DNA from: Pseudoalteromonas sp. S2755 | Lineage (GTDB): Bacteria > Pseudomonadota > Gammaproteobacteria > Enterobacterales > Alteromonadaceae | NCBI RefSeq assembly: GCF_005886535.1 | Contig: NZ_PNDS01000095.1 | Location: forward strand, 1 to 49,755 | DNA: 49,755 bases | Reading direction: 5' to 3' | Notes under the pieces: generated by a model | Seen by the model: only the letters and a program-made list of their open reading frames with translations | The model's database searches: none | Told to the model about the DNA's origin: nothing | Translations under genes and position numbers: made by a program | Part shown: piece after piece, positions 17,288 to 26,016 of the stretch | How the letters are laid out: each line of letters starts with the position of its first letter | Position numbering within the stretch: the first letter of the stretch is position 1

Positions 17288-19390
17288 ATGGAATTTAAAG
17301 CAGTTTTACAACAACTCAATCGAGATAAGAAAGAGTATGCTAAAGGTGTAGGTACTCCTTTGTTGGTGCTTGCAGCACTTGGCATGGTTATTCTACCGTT
17401 ACCTCCTTTTTTGCTTGATATTCTATTTTCCTTCAACATTGCATTGGCACTTGTGGTGCTATTGGTGACTGTTTATACCTTGAAGCCACTCGAATTTGGT
17501 ATGTTTCCGGCAGTACTACTGATCGCGACTATCATGCGATTGGCACTAAACGTAGCGAGTACTCGCGTTGTATTGCTTGAAGGTCATAATGGTGGTGATG
17601 CGGCAGGTAAGGTGATCGAAGCCTTTGGTAGTGTTGTTATTGGTGGTAACTACGCCGTCGGTTTAGTTGTATTCCTTATTCTTATTATTATTAACTTTGT
17701 CGTAATTACCAAAGGTGCGGGCCGTATTTCTGAGGTGTCTGCGCGTTTCACCCTTGATGCTATGCCAGGTAAGCAAATGGCCATTGATGCGGACTTAAAT
17801 GCCGGTTTTATCTCTGCAGATGACGCTCGAGCTCGTCGTGAAGAAGTGACTCGAGAAGCCGACTTTTACGGTTCAATGGATGGTGCAAGTAAATTCGTTA
17901 AAGGTGATGCTATTGCTGGCATTGTGATCCTCGCCATTAATATAATAGGTGGCCTTTTCGTTGGCATGATCCAGCATGATTTAAGCTTTAGTCACGCGAT
18001 GGAAGTATATACCATGTTGACAATTGGTGACGGGCTGGTCGCGCAAATTCCTTCTCTTTTACTCTCAATTGGTACTGCAATTGTCGTAACGCGCCAAAAT
18101 GAATCGCACAACATGGGCGATCAGTTTAAAAACCAACTGGGTAATGAAAAGTCGCTGGCTATTGCTTCAGGTATACTGATCACCATGGGACTTGTCCCAG
18201 GCATGCCACATGTTGCCTTCTTGGGATTAGGCATATTACTTGGTTATATCGCTTATTACACGAGTCAGCAAAAGAAAAAGGCGGAGTTAGAGCAGGCGGA
18301 ACAAGCCGCGAAAGGACCTGCCACAAAAGGTGGTCAGCAACAAGATCAAAAAGAGCTTGGTTGGGATGATGTACAACCTGTTGATGTAATTGGTTTAGAG
18401 GTGGGTTATCGCCTAATTCCTCTGGTAGACCAAGCTCAAGGTGGGGAGCTTCTAAGCCGTATTAAAGGGGTGCGTAAAAAGCTATCTCAGGAACTGGGCT
18501 TTTTAGTACCGCCGGTACATATTCGCGATAACCTAGAATTAGATCCAAATGCATACAACATTACTTTAATGGGAGTGGGCTCTGGAACAGGTGAATTGAA
18601 GCATGGTGATGAGCTTGCAATCAATCCAGGTCAAGTATTTGGGCCGATTAAAGGAATAGAGACTAAAGATCCTGCATTTGGCTTAGATGCAGTATGGATT
18701 AAACCAGATCAAAAAGATGAAGCGCATTCACTTGGCTATACGGTAGTAGATGCTGCAACTGTGGTGGCAACACACATTAGTCAATTATTGACGAATAATG
18801 CGTCACTATTGCTTGGTCATGAAGAAGTTCAAAATCTATTGGACATGCTTGCGAAAAGTCACCCTAGATTAGTTGAAGGCTTAGTGCCTGATATTTTACC
18901 GCTCACTACCGTGGTAAAAGTGCTACAAAATCTGCTTAATGAGGGCGTTGCAATTCGAGATATGCGCTCGATTGTACAAACCTTAGTTGAGTACGGACCA
19001 CGTAGCCAAGACCCTGATGTATTAACGGCTGCGGTCAGGATTTCATTACGCAGATTGATTGTTCAAGATGCCGTTGGAAGCGAAGAAGAAATTCCTGTCA
19101 TTACATTGGCGCCTGAGTTGGAACAGATGTTGCATCAGTCACTTCAGAACGCAGGTGATGAGGGGGCAGGTATTGAACCTGGCTTGGCTGAGAGGCTTCA
19201 AGAATCATTAAGAGAAGCACATCACAACCAAGAAATGCTAGGGGAACCTTCCATCTTATTAACCTCAGGTATGTTAAGAAGTGTACTGTCTCGATTTGTT
19301 AAACATACAATTCCAGGTCTTAGAGTGATGTCATATCAAGAAGTGCCGGAAGAAAGACAAATAAAGATAGTGAGCTCGGTTGGACAATAG
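17288..19390 (+). CDS. flhA: flagellar export apparatus protein FlhA
   Basis: 700 aa. FlhA forms the nonameric export ring that uses the proton motive force and receives chaperone-substrate complexes. The N-terminal half has about eight membrane segments and the FHIPEP-family signature near 144-170 (GRISEVSARFTLDAMPGKQM). A charged linker (about 328-355) and the four-subdomain cytoplasmic half follow. First gene behind the sigma-54 promoter at 17233; flhF follows 19 bases later. Confidence 0.97.
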   Translation: MEFKAVLQQLNRDKKEYAKGVGTPLLVLAALGMVILPLPPFLLDILFSFNIALALVVLLVTVYTLKPLEFGMFPAVLLIATIMRLALNVASTRVVLLEGHNGGDAAGKVIEAFGSVVIGGNYAVGLVVFLILIIINFVVITKGAGRISEVSARFTLDAMPGKQMAIDADLNAGFISADDARARREEVTREADFYGSMDGASKFVKGDAIAGIVILAINIIGGLFVGMIQHDLSFSHAMEVYTMLTIGDGLVAQIPSLLLSIGTAIVVTRQNESHNMGDQFKNQLGNEKSLAIASGILITMGLVPGMPHVAFLGLGILLGYIAYYTSQQKKKAELEQAEQAAKGPATKGGQQQDQKELGWDDVQPVDVIGLEVGYRLIPLVDQAQGGELLSRIKGVRKKLSQELGFLVPPVHIRDNLELDPNAYNITLMGVGSGTGELKHGDELAINPGQVFGPIKGIETKDPAFGLDAVWIKPDQKDEAHSLGYTVVDAATVVATHISQLLTNNASLLLGHEEVQNLLDMLAKSHPRLVEGLVPDILPLTTVVKVLQNLLNEGVAIRDMRSIVQTLVEYGPRSQDPDVLTAAVRISLRRLIVQDAVGSEEEIPVITLAPELEQMLHQSLQNAGDEGAGIEPGLAERLQESLREAHHNQEMLGEPSILLTSGMLRSVLSRFVKHTIPGLRVMSYQEVPEERQIKIVSSVGQ

Positions 19391-19409
19391 AGGATAAAGG
19401 GGCTGTAAC

Positions 19410-20885
19410 ATGAAAATTAAACGTTTCTTCGCAAAAGATATGCGTACGGCTTTAAATGAAGTAAAAGAAGAGCTTGGTGCAGATGCTGTCATTATGTCTA
19501 ACAAAAAGTTAGCAGATGGTGTTGAAATCGTCGCAGCAGTTGATAATGACCGTGCTGCTGCACCTGTTAAGCAAGCTCCAGCTGCCCGTGCGACTGCCTC
19601 AAGCGAGGCTCCGACTCGCTTTGTCCGTCCTGAGCCTCGCCAAGCGCAGCCAGCAAAACAAGCACAAGTTGCCGATAGCTTAGCAGCATTGCTTGAGCGT
19701 CAAGCGCCGCGTCCTCGCTCCCCTGAACTTGCTTCAATGTTCTCCCAGTCGGGTATTGATACTGAGCAAATGTTAAGTAGTCAACGTAAAACACAAACTG
19801 CTGCACCGACACACCAACCGAAGCCTCAGCAATCTCGTCGCCAATCTTTTGACTTTGATGATGATGCATTTGAGCAGTCACAGCATTGGGGCGAGTCGGA
19901 TGAGTTAGACAACGGTTTTGGTGATGATTTACCTGAGTTAAATGCCAAGCATGACGAAATGAGTGCAATGCGTGAAGAAATGAACGCTATTCGTCAATTA
20001 CTTGAACATCAAGTATCTGGACTTATGAAGCAAGAAATGGCTCGTCGCGATCCAACCCGAGCGTGTCTTGTAGATCGTCTGGAAGGAATGGGCATCGACA
20101 AAGACGTTGCTGAGCAAATGGCATGTTTTATCCCTGATGATGTGTCTCGTAAAGAAGCCTGGGACGCGCTGTTGAATATGGTAATTAACCAAATGCACAC
20201 CACCAACAATGACATTCTTCGTCAAGGTGGCGTATTTGCAATGGTTGGTCCAACTGGTGTTGGCAAAACCACAACGGTTGCGAAATTAGCGGCATTAGGT
20301 GCACAAAAATACGGTGCAGATAAAGTGGCGCTAATAACCACCGATACCTATAGAATTGGCGCTTACGAGCAACTAGCTACCTATGGTAGAATCATCGGTT
20401 GTCCGGTTAAACAAGTTAAAGATGCAAATGAACTTGCAGAAGTGCTTTATCATTTGCGCAATAAGCGTCTAGTATTAATAGATACGGCGGGAATGAGTCA
20501 AAGAGATTTGCGCTTAACTGAACAGTTAAATACACTTATGCGTAGCGCGAGAGTAGATATTCGCAGCTATTTAGTGTTGAGCGCGACAGCACAGATGAAT
20601 GTGTTACAAGAGACAGTAAGACACTTCAAAAAAGTAAATTTAAGTGGCTGTATTTTCACAAAACTTGATGAAAGTCTAAGTTTAGGTGAGATAATTAGCA
20701 TAGCGATTCAAAATCGCTTGCCAATAGGGTATCTTACCAACGGTCAGCGAGTGCCAGAAGACATTCGCGTAGCAAATGCTCAAAAGCTAGTAAAAAAGGC
20801 TGAGCAATTGTATTTGAAAAGAATAAAAGCACAGCACTCTCGACGTGTACCTGTAGCGTCAGAGTCAGTAGGAATGTATGATTAA
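19410..20885 (+). CDS. flhF: polar flagellum placement GTPase FlhF
   Basis: 491 aa. FlhF is an SRP-family GTPase that marks the cell pole for flagellum assembly. The basic N-terminus MKIKRFFAKDMR.A and a long P/Q/R/S-rich B region (about 50-190) lead to the NG domain, with G-loop GPTGVGKT at 280-287, DTYRIGAYEQL and DTAGMSQRD. It overlaps flhG by 8 bases. Its presence implies polar rather than peritrichous flagella. Confidence 0.96.
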   Translation: MKIKRFFAKDMRTALNEVKEELGADAVIMSNKKLADGVEIVAAVDNDRAAAPVKQAPAARATASSEAPTRFVRPEPRQAQPAKQAQVADSLAALLERQAPRPRSPELASMFSQSGIDTEQMLSSQRKTQTAAPTHQPKPQQSRRQSFDFDDDAFEQSQHWGESDELDNGFGDDLPELNAKHDEMSAMREEMNAIRQLLEHQVSGLMKQEMARRDPTRACLVDRLEGMGIDKDVAEQMACFIPDDVSRKEAWDALLNMVINQMHTTNNDILRQGGVFAMVGPTGVGKTTTVAKLAALGAQKYGADKVALITTDTYRIGAYEQLATYGRIIGCPVKQVKDANELAEVLYHLRNKRLVLIDTAGMSQRDLRLTEQLNTLMRSARVDIRSYLVLSATAQMNVLQETVRHFKKVNLSGCIFTKLDESLSLGEIISIAIQNRLPIGYLTNGQRVPEDIRVANAQKLVKKAEQLYLKRIKAQHSRRVPVASESVGMYD

Positions 20886-21738
20886 CACAGTTTTAGATCA
20901 AGCAAGTGGCCTGCGTAGAATGAGTCAAAATAGCAACCAGGGTGTAAAAGTAATAGCCGTGACCGGTGGAAAAGGCGGGGTGGGTAAAACTAATGTCTCG
21001 CTCAATACTGCCATCGCTATGGGCCAACAAGGACAGCGAGTGCTCGTTTTAGATGCGGACTTGGGCTTGGCAAACTGTGACGTGATGTTAGGGCTCCGAG
21101 TAGAAAAGAACCTTTCACATGTGTTGTCGGGTGAATGTGAACTAGATGAGATTCTCGTAGAAGGTCCCGCCGGTATCAAAATTGTGCCAGCTACTTCAGG
21201 TTCCCAAAGCATGGTGGAGTTGACTCCCGCTGAACATGCAGGACTTATTCGCGCATTTAGCGAGCTAAACACTCAATTTGATGTTTTGATTGTTGATACC
21301 GCAGCCGGTATCTCAGACATGGTTCTGAGCTTCTCTCGAGCCGCACAAGATGTGATGGTTGTTGTGTGTGATGAACCGACTTCCATTACAGACGCTTACG
21401 CGTTGATCAAAGTGTTAAGCAGAGAACATGGTGTCTATCGTTTTAAAATTGTTGCCAATATGGTCCGCAGTATGCGTGAAGGGCAAGAATTATTTGCTAA
21501 ACTTTCAAAAGTGACAGACCGTTTTCTTGATGTAGCACTGGAATTAGTGGCCACCGTACCGTTTGACGAAAACATGCGTAAATCTTCTCGTAGACAAAGA
21601 GCTATCGTGGATTTGTTTCCGAGTTCCCCTGCGGCGATTGCGATTAAGGGGCTTGCTGCTAAGGCAGTCAAATGGCCAATTCCGCATCAACCTTCTGGGC
21701 ATCTAGAATTTTTCATTGAACAACTTGTAAACGGGTGA
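20878..21738 (+). CDS. flhG: flagellar number regulator FlhG (FleN), MinD-like ATPase
   Basis: 286 aa. FlhG limits flagella to the proper number by stimulating FlhF GTP hydrolysis and restraining the master regulator. The N-terminal DQASGLR (7-13) is the DQAxxLR motif known to act on FlhF. The deviant Walker A is GGKGGVGKT (30-38), with DADLGLANCD and DTAAGI also present. A C-terminal amphipathic segment (about 265-286) could be the membrane-targeting helix. It overlaps the upstream flhF by 8 bases and abuts fliA. Confidence 0.96.
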   Translation: MINTVLDQASGLRRMSQNSNQGVKVIAVTGGKGGVGKTNVSLNTAIAMGQQGQRVLVLDADLGLANCDVMLGLRVEKNLSHVLSGECELDEILVEGPAGIKIVPATSGSQSMVELTPAEHAGLIRAFSELNTQFDVLIVDTAAGISDMVLSFSRAAQDVMVVVCDEPTSITDAYALIKVLSREHGVYRFKIVANMVRSMREGQELFAKLSKVTDRFLDVALELVATVPFDENMRKSSRRQRAIVDLFPSSPAAIAIKGLAAKAVKWPIPHQPSGHLEFFIEQLVNG

Positions 21739-21740
21739 TT

Positions 21741-22475
21741 ATGGCTTCTCCGGTCAATAGAGCTGCGGGATATCAAACTTCAGACCACATTCATAAGGTG
21801 GTTGAACGGCATGCTCCACTTGTCAAAAAAGTGGCGTGCCACCTGATTGCTCGGCTTCCGGCAAGTGTGCAACTCGACGATCTGATCCAGTCAGGTATGA
21901 TTGGATTGATTGAAGCATCTAAAAATTTCGATGCAACTAAAGGAGCTAGTTTCGAGACTTTTGCAGGGATCCGTATTCGAGGCGCAATGCTTGATGAAAT
22001 CCGTCGAGGTGATTGGGCGCCTCGTTCTGTTCACAAAAATAGCAGAATGGTTGCTGAAGCTATCTCCGAGTTAGAATCTCTCCTTGGTCGAGAACCAAAA
22101 GACACTGAAATCGCTGAAAAACTTGATATATCTCTAGATGAGTACCATCATATTTTACATGATGTAAATGCAAGTAAAGTCATCGGGATTGAGGATCTTG
22201 GGGTTGATGAAGATGTGATAACCCCAGCAAACAGCGATTTTGCGCTAGACAAACCGTTTAATAACGTTAAAAATGAACGTTTTAACGAGTCTTTAGTAAA
22301 TGCTATCAAAGCGCTACCCGAGAGGGATGCTCTGGTTTTATCGCTTTACTATAACGACGAAATGAATTTAAAAGAGATTGGTGCCATCCTTGATGTCAGT
22401 GAATCTCGAGTAAGCCAAATTCACGGTCAGGCAATGATAAAGCTCAAAGCTAAAATCAATGACTGGATAAATTAG
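21741..22475 (+). CDS. fliA: flagellar sigma factor FliA (sigma-28)
   Basis: 244 aa from the ATG at 21741. A GTG at 21735 overlapping the flhG stop would add two residues; the ATG is preferred because GGGTG lies about 5 bases upstream, while nothing ribosome-like precedes the GTG. FliA directs RNA polymerase to late flagellar, motor and chemotaxis genes. Region 2 (LDDLIQSGMIGLIEASKNFD), region 3 and the region-4 helix-turn-helix (LKEIGAILDVSESRVSQIH) are all clear. The anti-sigma factor FlgM is not in this window. Confidence 0.96.
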   Translation: MASPVNRAAGYQTSDHIHKVVERHAPLVKKVACHLIARLPASVQLDDLIQSGMIGLIEASKNFDATKGASFETFAGIRIRGAMLDEIRRGDWAPRSVHKNSRMVAEAISELESLLGREPKDTEIAEKLDISLDEYHHILHDVNASKVIGIEDLGVDEDVITPANSDFALDKPFNNVKNERFNESLVNAIKALPERDALVLSLYYNDEMNLKEIGAILDVSESRVSQIHGQAMIKLKAKINDWIN

Positions 22476-22507
22476 AGTACATAAAATAGTTGGGTTCGAA
22501 CCTCACT

Positions 22508-22515
22508 GGAGGAAG
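22508..22515 (+). promoter_or_regulatory. ribosome site that fixes the TTG start of cheY
   Basis: GGAGGAAG is a near-perfect Shine-Dalgarno sequence. The GGAGG core ends 5 bases before the TTG at 22518 but 17 bases before the in-frame ATG at 22530, so TTG is the supported start of CheY. Confidence 0.8.
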
Positions 22516-22517
22516 TT

Positions 22518-22901
22518 TTGGATAAGAACATGAAGATTCTCGTGGTTGATGATTTCTCTACTATGAGAAGAATAATCAAAAACCTATTAAGAGATTTAGG
22601 CTTTACCAATGTTCAAGAAGCTGATGATGGTAGTACAGCACTTCCGATGCTACAAAATCAGGAGTTTGACTTTGTAGTAACTGATTGGAACATGCCGGGC
22701 ATGCAAGGTATTGATCTGCTGCGTGCAATACGCGCAGATGAAAAGCTTAAGCACATTCCAGTGTTGATGGTTACCGCTGAAGCGAAAAAAGAACAAATTG
22801 TTGCAGCAGCGCAAGCTGGGGTGAACGGATATATTGTTAAGCCGTTTACTGCAGGTACGCTCAAAACTAAGCTTGAAAAAGTATTTGAGCGACTAGGCTA
22901 A
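22518..22901 (+). CDS. cheY: chemotaxis response regulator CheY
   Basis: 127 aa from a TTG start. CheY carries the signal from CheA to FliM at the flagellar switch. Acid pocket residues Asp11-Asp12, phosphoacceptor Asp56 ([12 protein letters not shown]), Thr86 and Lys108 are all present, so it should be functional. It follows fliA by 42 bases; that gap contains a palindrome GGTTCGAACC but no promoter I can defend. Confidence 0.97.
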   Translation: MDKNMKILVVDDFSTMRRIIKNLLRDLGFTNVQEADDGSTALPMLQNQEFDFVVTDWNMPGMQGIDLLRAIRADEKLKHIPVLMVTAEAKKEQIVAAAQAGVNGYIVKPFTAGTLKTKLEKVFERLG

Positions 22902-22920
22902 CAGCAAGGGGATATGGCCT

Positions 22921-23697
22921 ATGTCTGTAAATGCTGCGCCTCAAATTACACTTGAACAAGCTAAGCAACTTGTTGAGCTTCTAGAGCAAGGTGAACAAGA
23001 AAAAGCTGACCAGCTGATTTTAGAAGCTGCTAACAAAGAGCAATCGGAGTTATTTGCAGAAGTCGGAAAGCTTACTCGCCAATTACACGAGTCCTTGAAG
23101 AACTTTGAGTTGGATACTCGCCTCGCAGATCTCACAACAGAGGCTATTCCTGACGCCAAGCAGCGCCTCAATTACGTTATGGAAATGACAGAAAACGCTG
23201 CTAATAAAACGATGGACGCGGTTGAAGAAAGCTTACCTCTTGCGCAGAATCTTGCGGATGAGTTAGCACAAATAAAGCCCACTTGGGATCGGTTGATGAG
23301 CAGAGATATTCAACTCGGTGAGTTTAAATCTCTGTGTCATGATCTTGACAGCTTTATGCAGACTTCAAAGACACGTACAGACGAATTACAGGGTTTAATG
23401 ACTAACGTGCTGATGGCTCAGGACTACCAGGATTTGACTGGGCAGGTTATTCGGCGCGTCATTGAGCTTGTGAGAGAAGTAGAAGATAGTCTCATTCACC
23501 TCCTGACTGTTTTTGGTACTTCAGATGAAGCGCCTTCAGCAGCAGTGAAAACGAATGAAAACGAAATAAAAACAACTGAGACTATCAGTGATGAATTGTC
23601 TGGACCTGAAGGTCCAATTATTGACGCTGAATCGCGAGATGACGTGGTTTCTGGTCAAGACGAAGTCGATGACTTGCTATCTAGTTTAGGCTTCTAG
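22921..23697 (+). CDS. cheZ: CheY phosphatase CheZ
   Basis: 258 aa. CheZ dephosphorylates CheY-P. A long helical hairpin contains MAQDYQDLTGQVIRR, in which Asp171 and Gln175 correspond to the catalytic Asp143/Gln147 of E. coli CheZ. An acidic linker follows, then the C-terminal CheY-binding tail QDEVDDLLSSLGF. The tail matches the FliM N-terminus and the CheA linker repeats in pattern. Confidence 0.96.
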   Translation: MSVNAAPQITLEQAKQLVELLEQGEQEKADQLILEAANKEQSELFAEVGKLTRQLHESLKNFELDTRLADLTTEAIPDAKQRLNYVMEMTENAANKTMDAVEESLPLAQNLADELAQIKPTWDRLMSRDIQLGEFKSLCHDLDSFMQTSKTRTDELQGLMTNVLMAQDYQDLTGQVIRRVIELVREVEDSLIHLLTVFGTSDEAPSAAVKTNENEIKTTETISDELSGPEGPIIDAESRDDVVSGQDEVDDLLSSLGF

Positions 23698-23710
23698 TTG
23701 GAGAGTGTGT

Positions 23711-25942
23711 ATGAGCTTTGAAGTCGATGAAGATATCTTGCAGGACTTTCTTGTTGAAGCAGGCGAAATATTAGAACTGTTATCTGAACAGCTTGTTGAA
23801 CTAGAAAATAATCCTGAAGATAAAGAACTTCTCAATGCGATTTTCCGTGGCTTCCATACCGTAAAAGGTGGGGCTGGCTTTCTAGGTATGACCGAACTGG
23901 TTGATGCCTGTCACGGCGCGGAGAACGTGTTTGATGTACTACGACAAGGGCAACGAAAAGTAACTTCCGAATTAATGGATGTTATTTTGCAGTCTTTGGA
24001 TACGATCAACGAAATGTTCGCTTGTATTCAAAACCGTGAGGAACCTGAAGCTGCCGATCCTGTGCTGCTTGAAACACTCCACAAACTTAGCCAGCCTGCA
24101 TCTGAAGACGAAGTCAGTGAGGTGGTTGACGAATCTGATTCTGAACCTGAACCAGAGGCTGTGGTGCCAGATTTAAGTGCGGATGATATTTTATTCGACG
24201 CGGATGTTGGCTCCGGCGATGATAGTGGTTCCAGCATCGATGAGATAACAGAAGAAGAATTTGAAAATCTATTAGATGAATTACACGGCTCAGGTAATGC
24301 GCCTGCTGTTGCTCCGGCAACTAAACCTGAAGCTGTATCAACATCAGATGATGGTGATATCACCGATGATGAATTCGATAACCTTTTAGATGAACTCCAT
24401 GGTGTTGGTAAGTTTGGTGGAGCACCAAATGCAGAAGATGCTGTTGCCCGAGAAGCCAGTGAACCTAAGGCTAAACCAACCTCGCCAGCAACCTCTAGTG
24501 GGTCTACTGGCGATGAAGAAATTACCGACGATGAGTTTGAAGCTTTGCTGGACGAGCTTCATGGTAAAGGCAGTGCACCTAAAGCGGTAAATGAATCACC
24601 AGTAGATATCCCAGAGCCTAAGGCTGCTCAACCTGAGCCTGTTAAAGCAACGCCAGCGCCGAAACCCGCTTCAAAGCCTACGCCTAAAGTTGAAACTAAA
24701 CCTGCGACTCCAGCACAGCAAAAAGAGCCAGAGGCTGCAAAAGCTTCCGCACCAGCCGCAGCGAAGAAACCTGCGGCGCAAGCTGAGACCACGGTCCGAG
24801 TTGATACTAAACGTCTTGATGAAATCATGAATATGGTTGGTGAATTAGTGTTGGTTCGTAATCGTTTGGTTAGCTTAGCGAATAACACTAACAGCGAAAG
24901 CATGGGGAAAGCTATTTCGAACCTCGATGTAGTCACCGCGGACTTGCAGGGCGCTGTGATGAAAACGCGGATGCAGCCAATTAAAAAGGTGTTTGGTCGC
25001 TTTCCTCGAGTAGTGAGAGACCTTGCTCGCAGCTTGAAAAAAGAAATCAATCTAGTTTTACAAGGCGAAGAGACGGATTTAGATAAAAACCTTGTTGAAG
25101 CGCTTGCAGATCCATTGGTCCACTTAGTAAGAAACTCAGTAGATCATGGCATTGAAATGCCTGACGTACGTGAAGCGTCGGGTAAACCAAGAATGGGTAC
25201 GGTCACGTTGTCAGCATCTCAGGAGGGGGATCACATCCTTCTCACAATTCGAGATGATGGCGCCGGTATGGATCCTGAGAAACTTAAGAAAATCGCTATA
25301 AATAAAGGTGTTATTGACTCCGATCAAGCAAGCCGACTGTCCGATACCGAAGCCTATAATTTGATCTTTGCACCAGGGTTCTCAACAAAAGAACAAATTT
25401 CAGATATTTCTGGCCGTGGTGTTGGGATGGACGTTGTTAAAACGAAGATTACTCAGTTGAATGGCTCGGTGAACATCCAATCAGAATTGGGGGTAGGTAC
25501 TGTATTAGAGATAAAAGTACCGCTTACACTGGCTATTTTGCCAACTCTGATGGTGATAGTCGGAGAGCAAACGTTTGCGTTACCACTTGCTGGTGTGAAC
25601 GAGATATTCCATTTAAATTTGACTAAAACGAATGTGGTTGATGGTCAGTTGACTATCATAGTGAGAGAAAAGGCAATTCCATTATTTTATCTTGAGCATT
25701 GGTTGGTAAAAGGTGCGAACCGGAGTAAGAGAAAGGCTGAAGGTCATGTTGTCATTGCGCAAATTGGTACCAAACAAGTCGGTTTTGTGGTTGATTCTCT
25801 GATAGGCCAAGAGGAAGTTGTAATTAAACCACTAGATGCGTTGTTACAGGGTACACCAGGTATGGCCGGTGCGACCATCACATCTGATGGTGGTATTGCG
25901 CTAATCCTTGATGTCCCCAACTTATTAAAACACTACGCTTAA
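23711..25942 (+). CDS. cheA: chemotaxis histidine kinase CheA with repeat-bearing linker
   Basis: 743 aa from the ATG at 23711 (GGAG seven bases upstream); a GTG at 23705 is rejected because it lies too close to that site. Domains: P1 with phosphoacceptor His49 (GFHTVKGGAGF); a low-complexity linker of about 230 residues (130-360) with no recognisable P2 domain; P3 dimerisation (about 360-425); P4 ATPase with HLVRNSVDHG (471-480), DDGAG and GRGVGMDVV; and the P5 CheW-like domain (about 605-740). The linker holds three copies of an acidic LLDELHG peptide. CheA phosphorylates CheY and CheB under receptor control. Confidence 0.96.
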   Translation: MSFEVDEDILQDFLVEAGEILELLSEQLVELENNPEDKELLNAIFRGFHTVKGGAGFLGMTELVDACHGAENVFDVLRQGQRKVTSELMDVILQSLDTINEMFACIQNREEPEAADPVLLETLHKLSQPASEDEVSEVVDESDSEPEPEAVVPDLSADDILFDADVGSGDDSGSSIDEITEEEFENLLDELHGSGNAPAVAPATKPEAVSTSDDGDITDDEFDNLLDELHGVGKFGGAPNAEDAVAREASEPKAKPTSPATSSGSTGDEEITDDEFEALLDELHGKGSAPKAVNESPVDIPEPKAAQPEPVKATPAPKPASKPTPKVETKPATPAQQKEPEAAKASAPAAAKKPAAQAETTVRVDTKRLDEIMNMVGELVLVRNRLVSLANNTNSESMGKAISNLDVVTADLQGAVMKTRMQPIKKVFGRFPRVVRDLARSLKKEINLVLQGEETDLDKNLVEALADPLVHLVRNSVDHGIEMPDVREASGKPRMGTVTLSASQEGDHILLTIRDDGAGMDPEKLKKIAINKGVIDSDQASRLSDTEAYNLIFAPGFSTKEQISDISGRGVGMDVVKTKITQLNGSVNIQSELGVGTVLEIKVPLTLAILPTLMVIVGEQTFALPLAGVNEIFHLNLTKTNVVDGQLTIIVREKAIPLFYLEHWLVKGANRSKRKAEGHVVIAQIGTKQVGFVVDSLIGQEEVVIKPLDALLQGTPGMAGATITSDGGIALILDVPNLLKHYA
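24239..24571 (+). repeat. three coding repeats in the CheA P1-P3 linker
   Basis: Residues 177-195, 215-233 and 269-287 of CheA read DEITEEEFENLLDELHGSG, GDITDDEFDNLLDELHGVG and EEITDDEFEALLDELHGKG. They are separated by variable P/A/S-rich spacers of about 20 and 35 residues, as expected of short binding motifs on a flexible tether. They occupy the place where E. coli CheA has the CheY/CheB-binding P2 domain. Function is inferred, not known. Confidence 0.9.
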
Positions 25943-25967
25943 TTTTACTAGGCGTGGTTCGAATTCT

Positions 25968-25987
25968 AGAGCAGCATTTGCTGCTCT
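25968..25987. repeat. inverted repeat between cheA and cheB
   Basis: A perfect 9-bp stem AGAGCAGCA / TGCTGCTCT with a TT loop lies in the 74-base cheA-cheB gap. No T tract follows, so it does not look like a complete intrinsic terminator. It could be an mRNA stability or processing hairpin that lowers cheB expression relative to cheA. Confidence 0.55.
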
Positions 25988-26016
25988 GCTGTAGAGCAAA
26001 TTAAAGAGCGTTGCCA

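Noticed and set aside
22493..22502. GGTTCGAACC before cheY, and a similar GGTTCGAATTC at 25956-25966, resembling the T arm of a tRNA gene
   Set aside because: No acceptor, D-arm or anticodon stem can be formed around either; GGTTCGAACC is simply a short palindrome.
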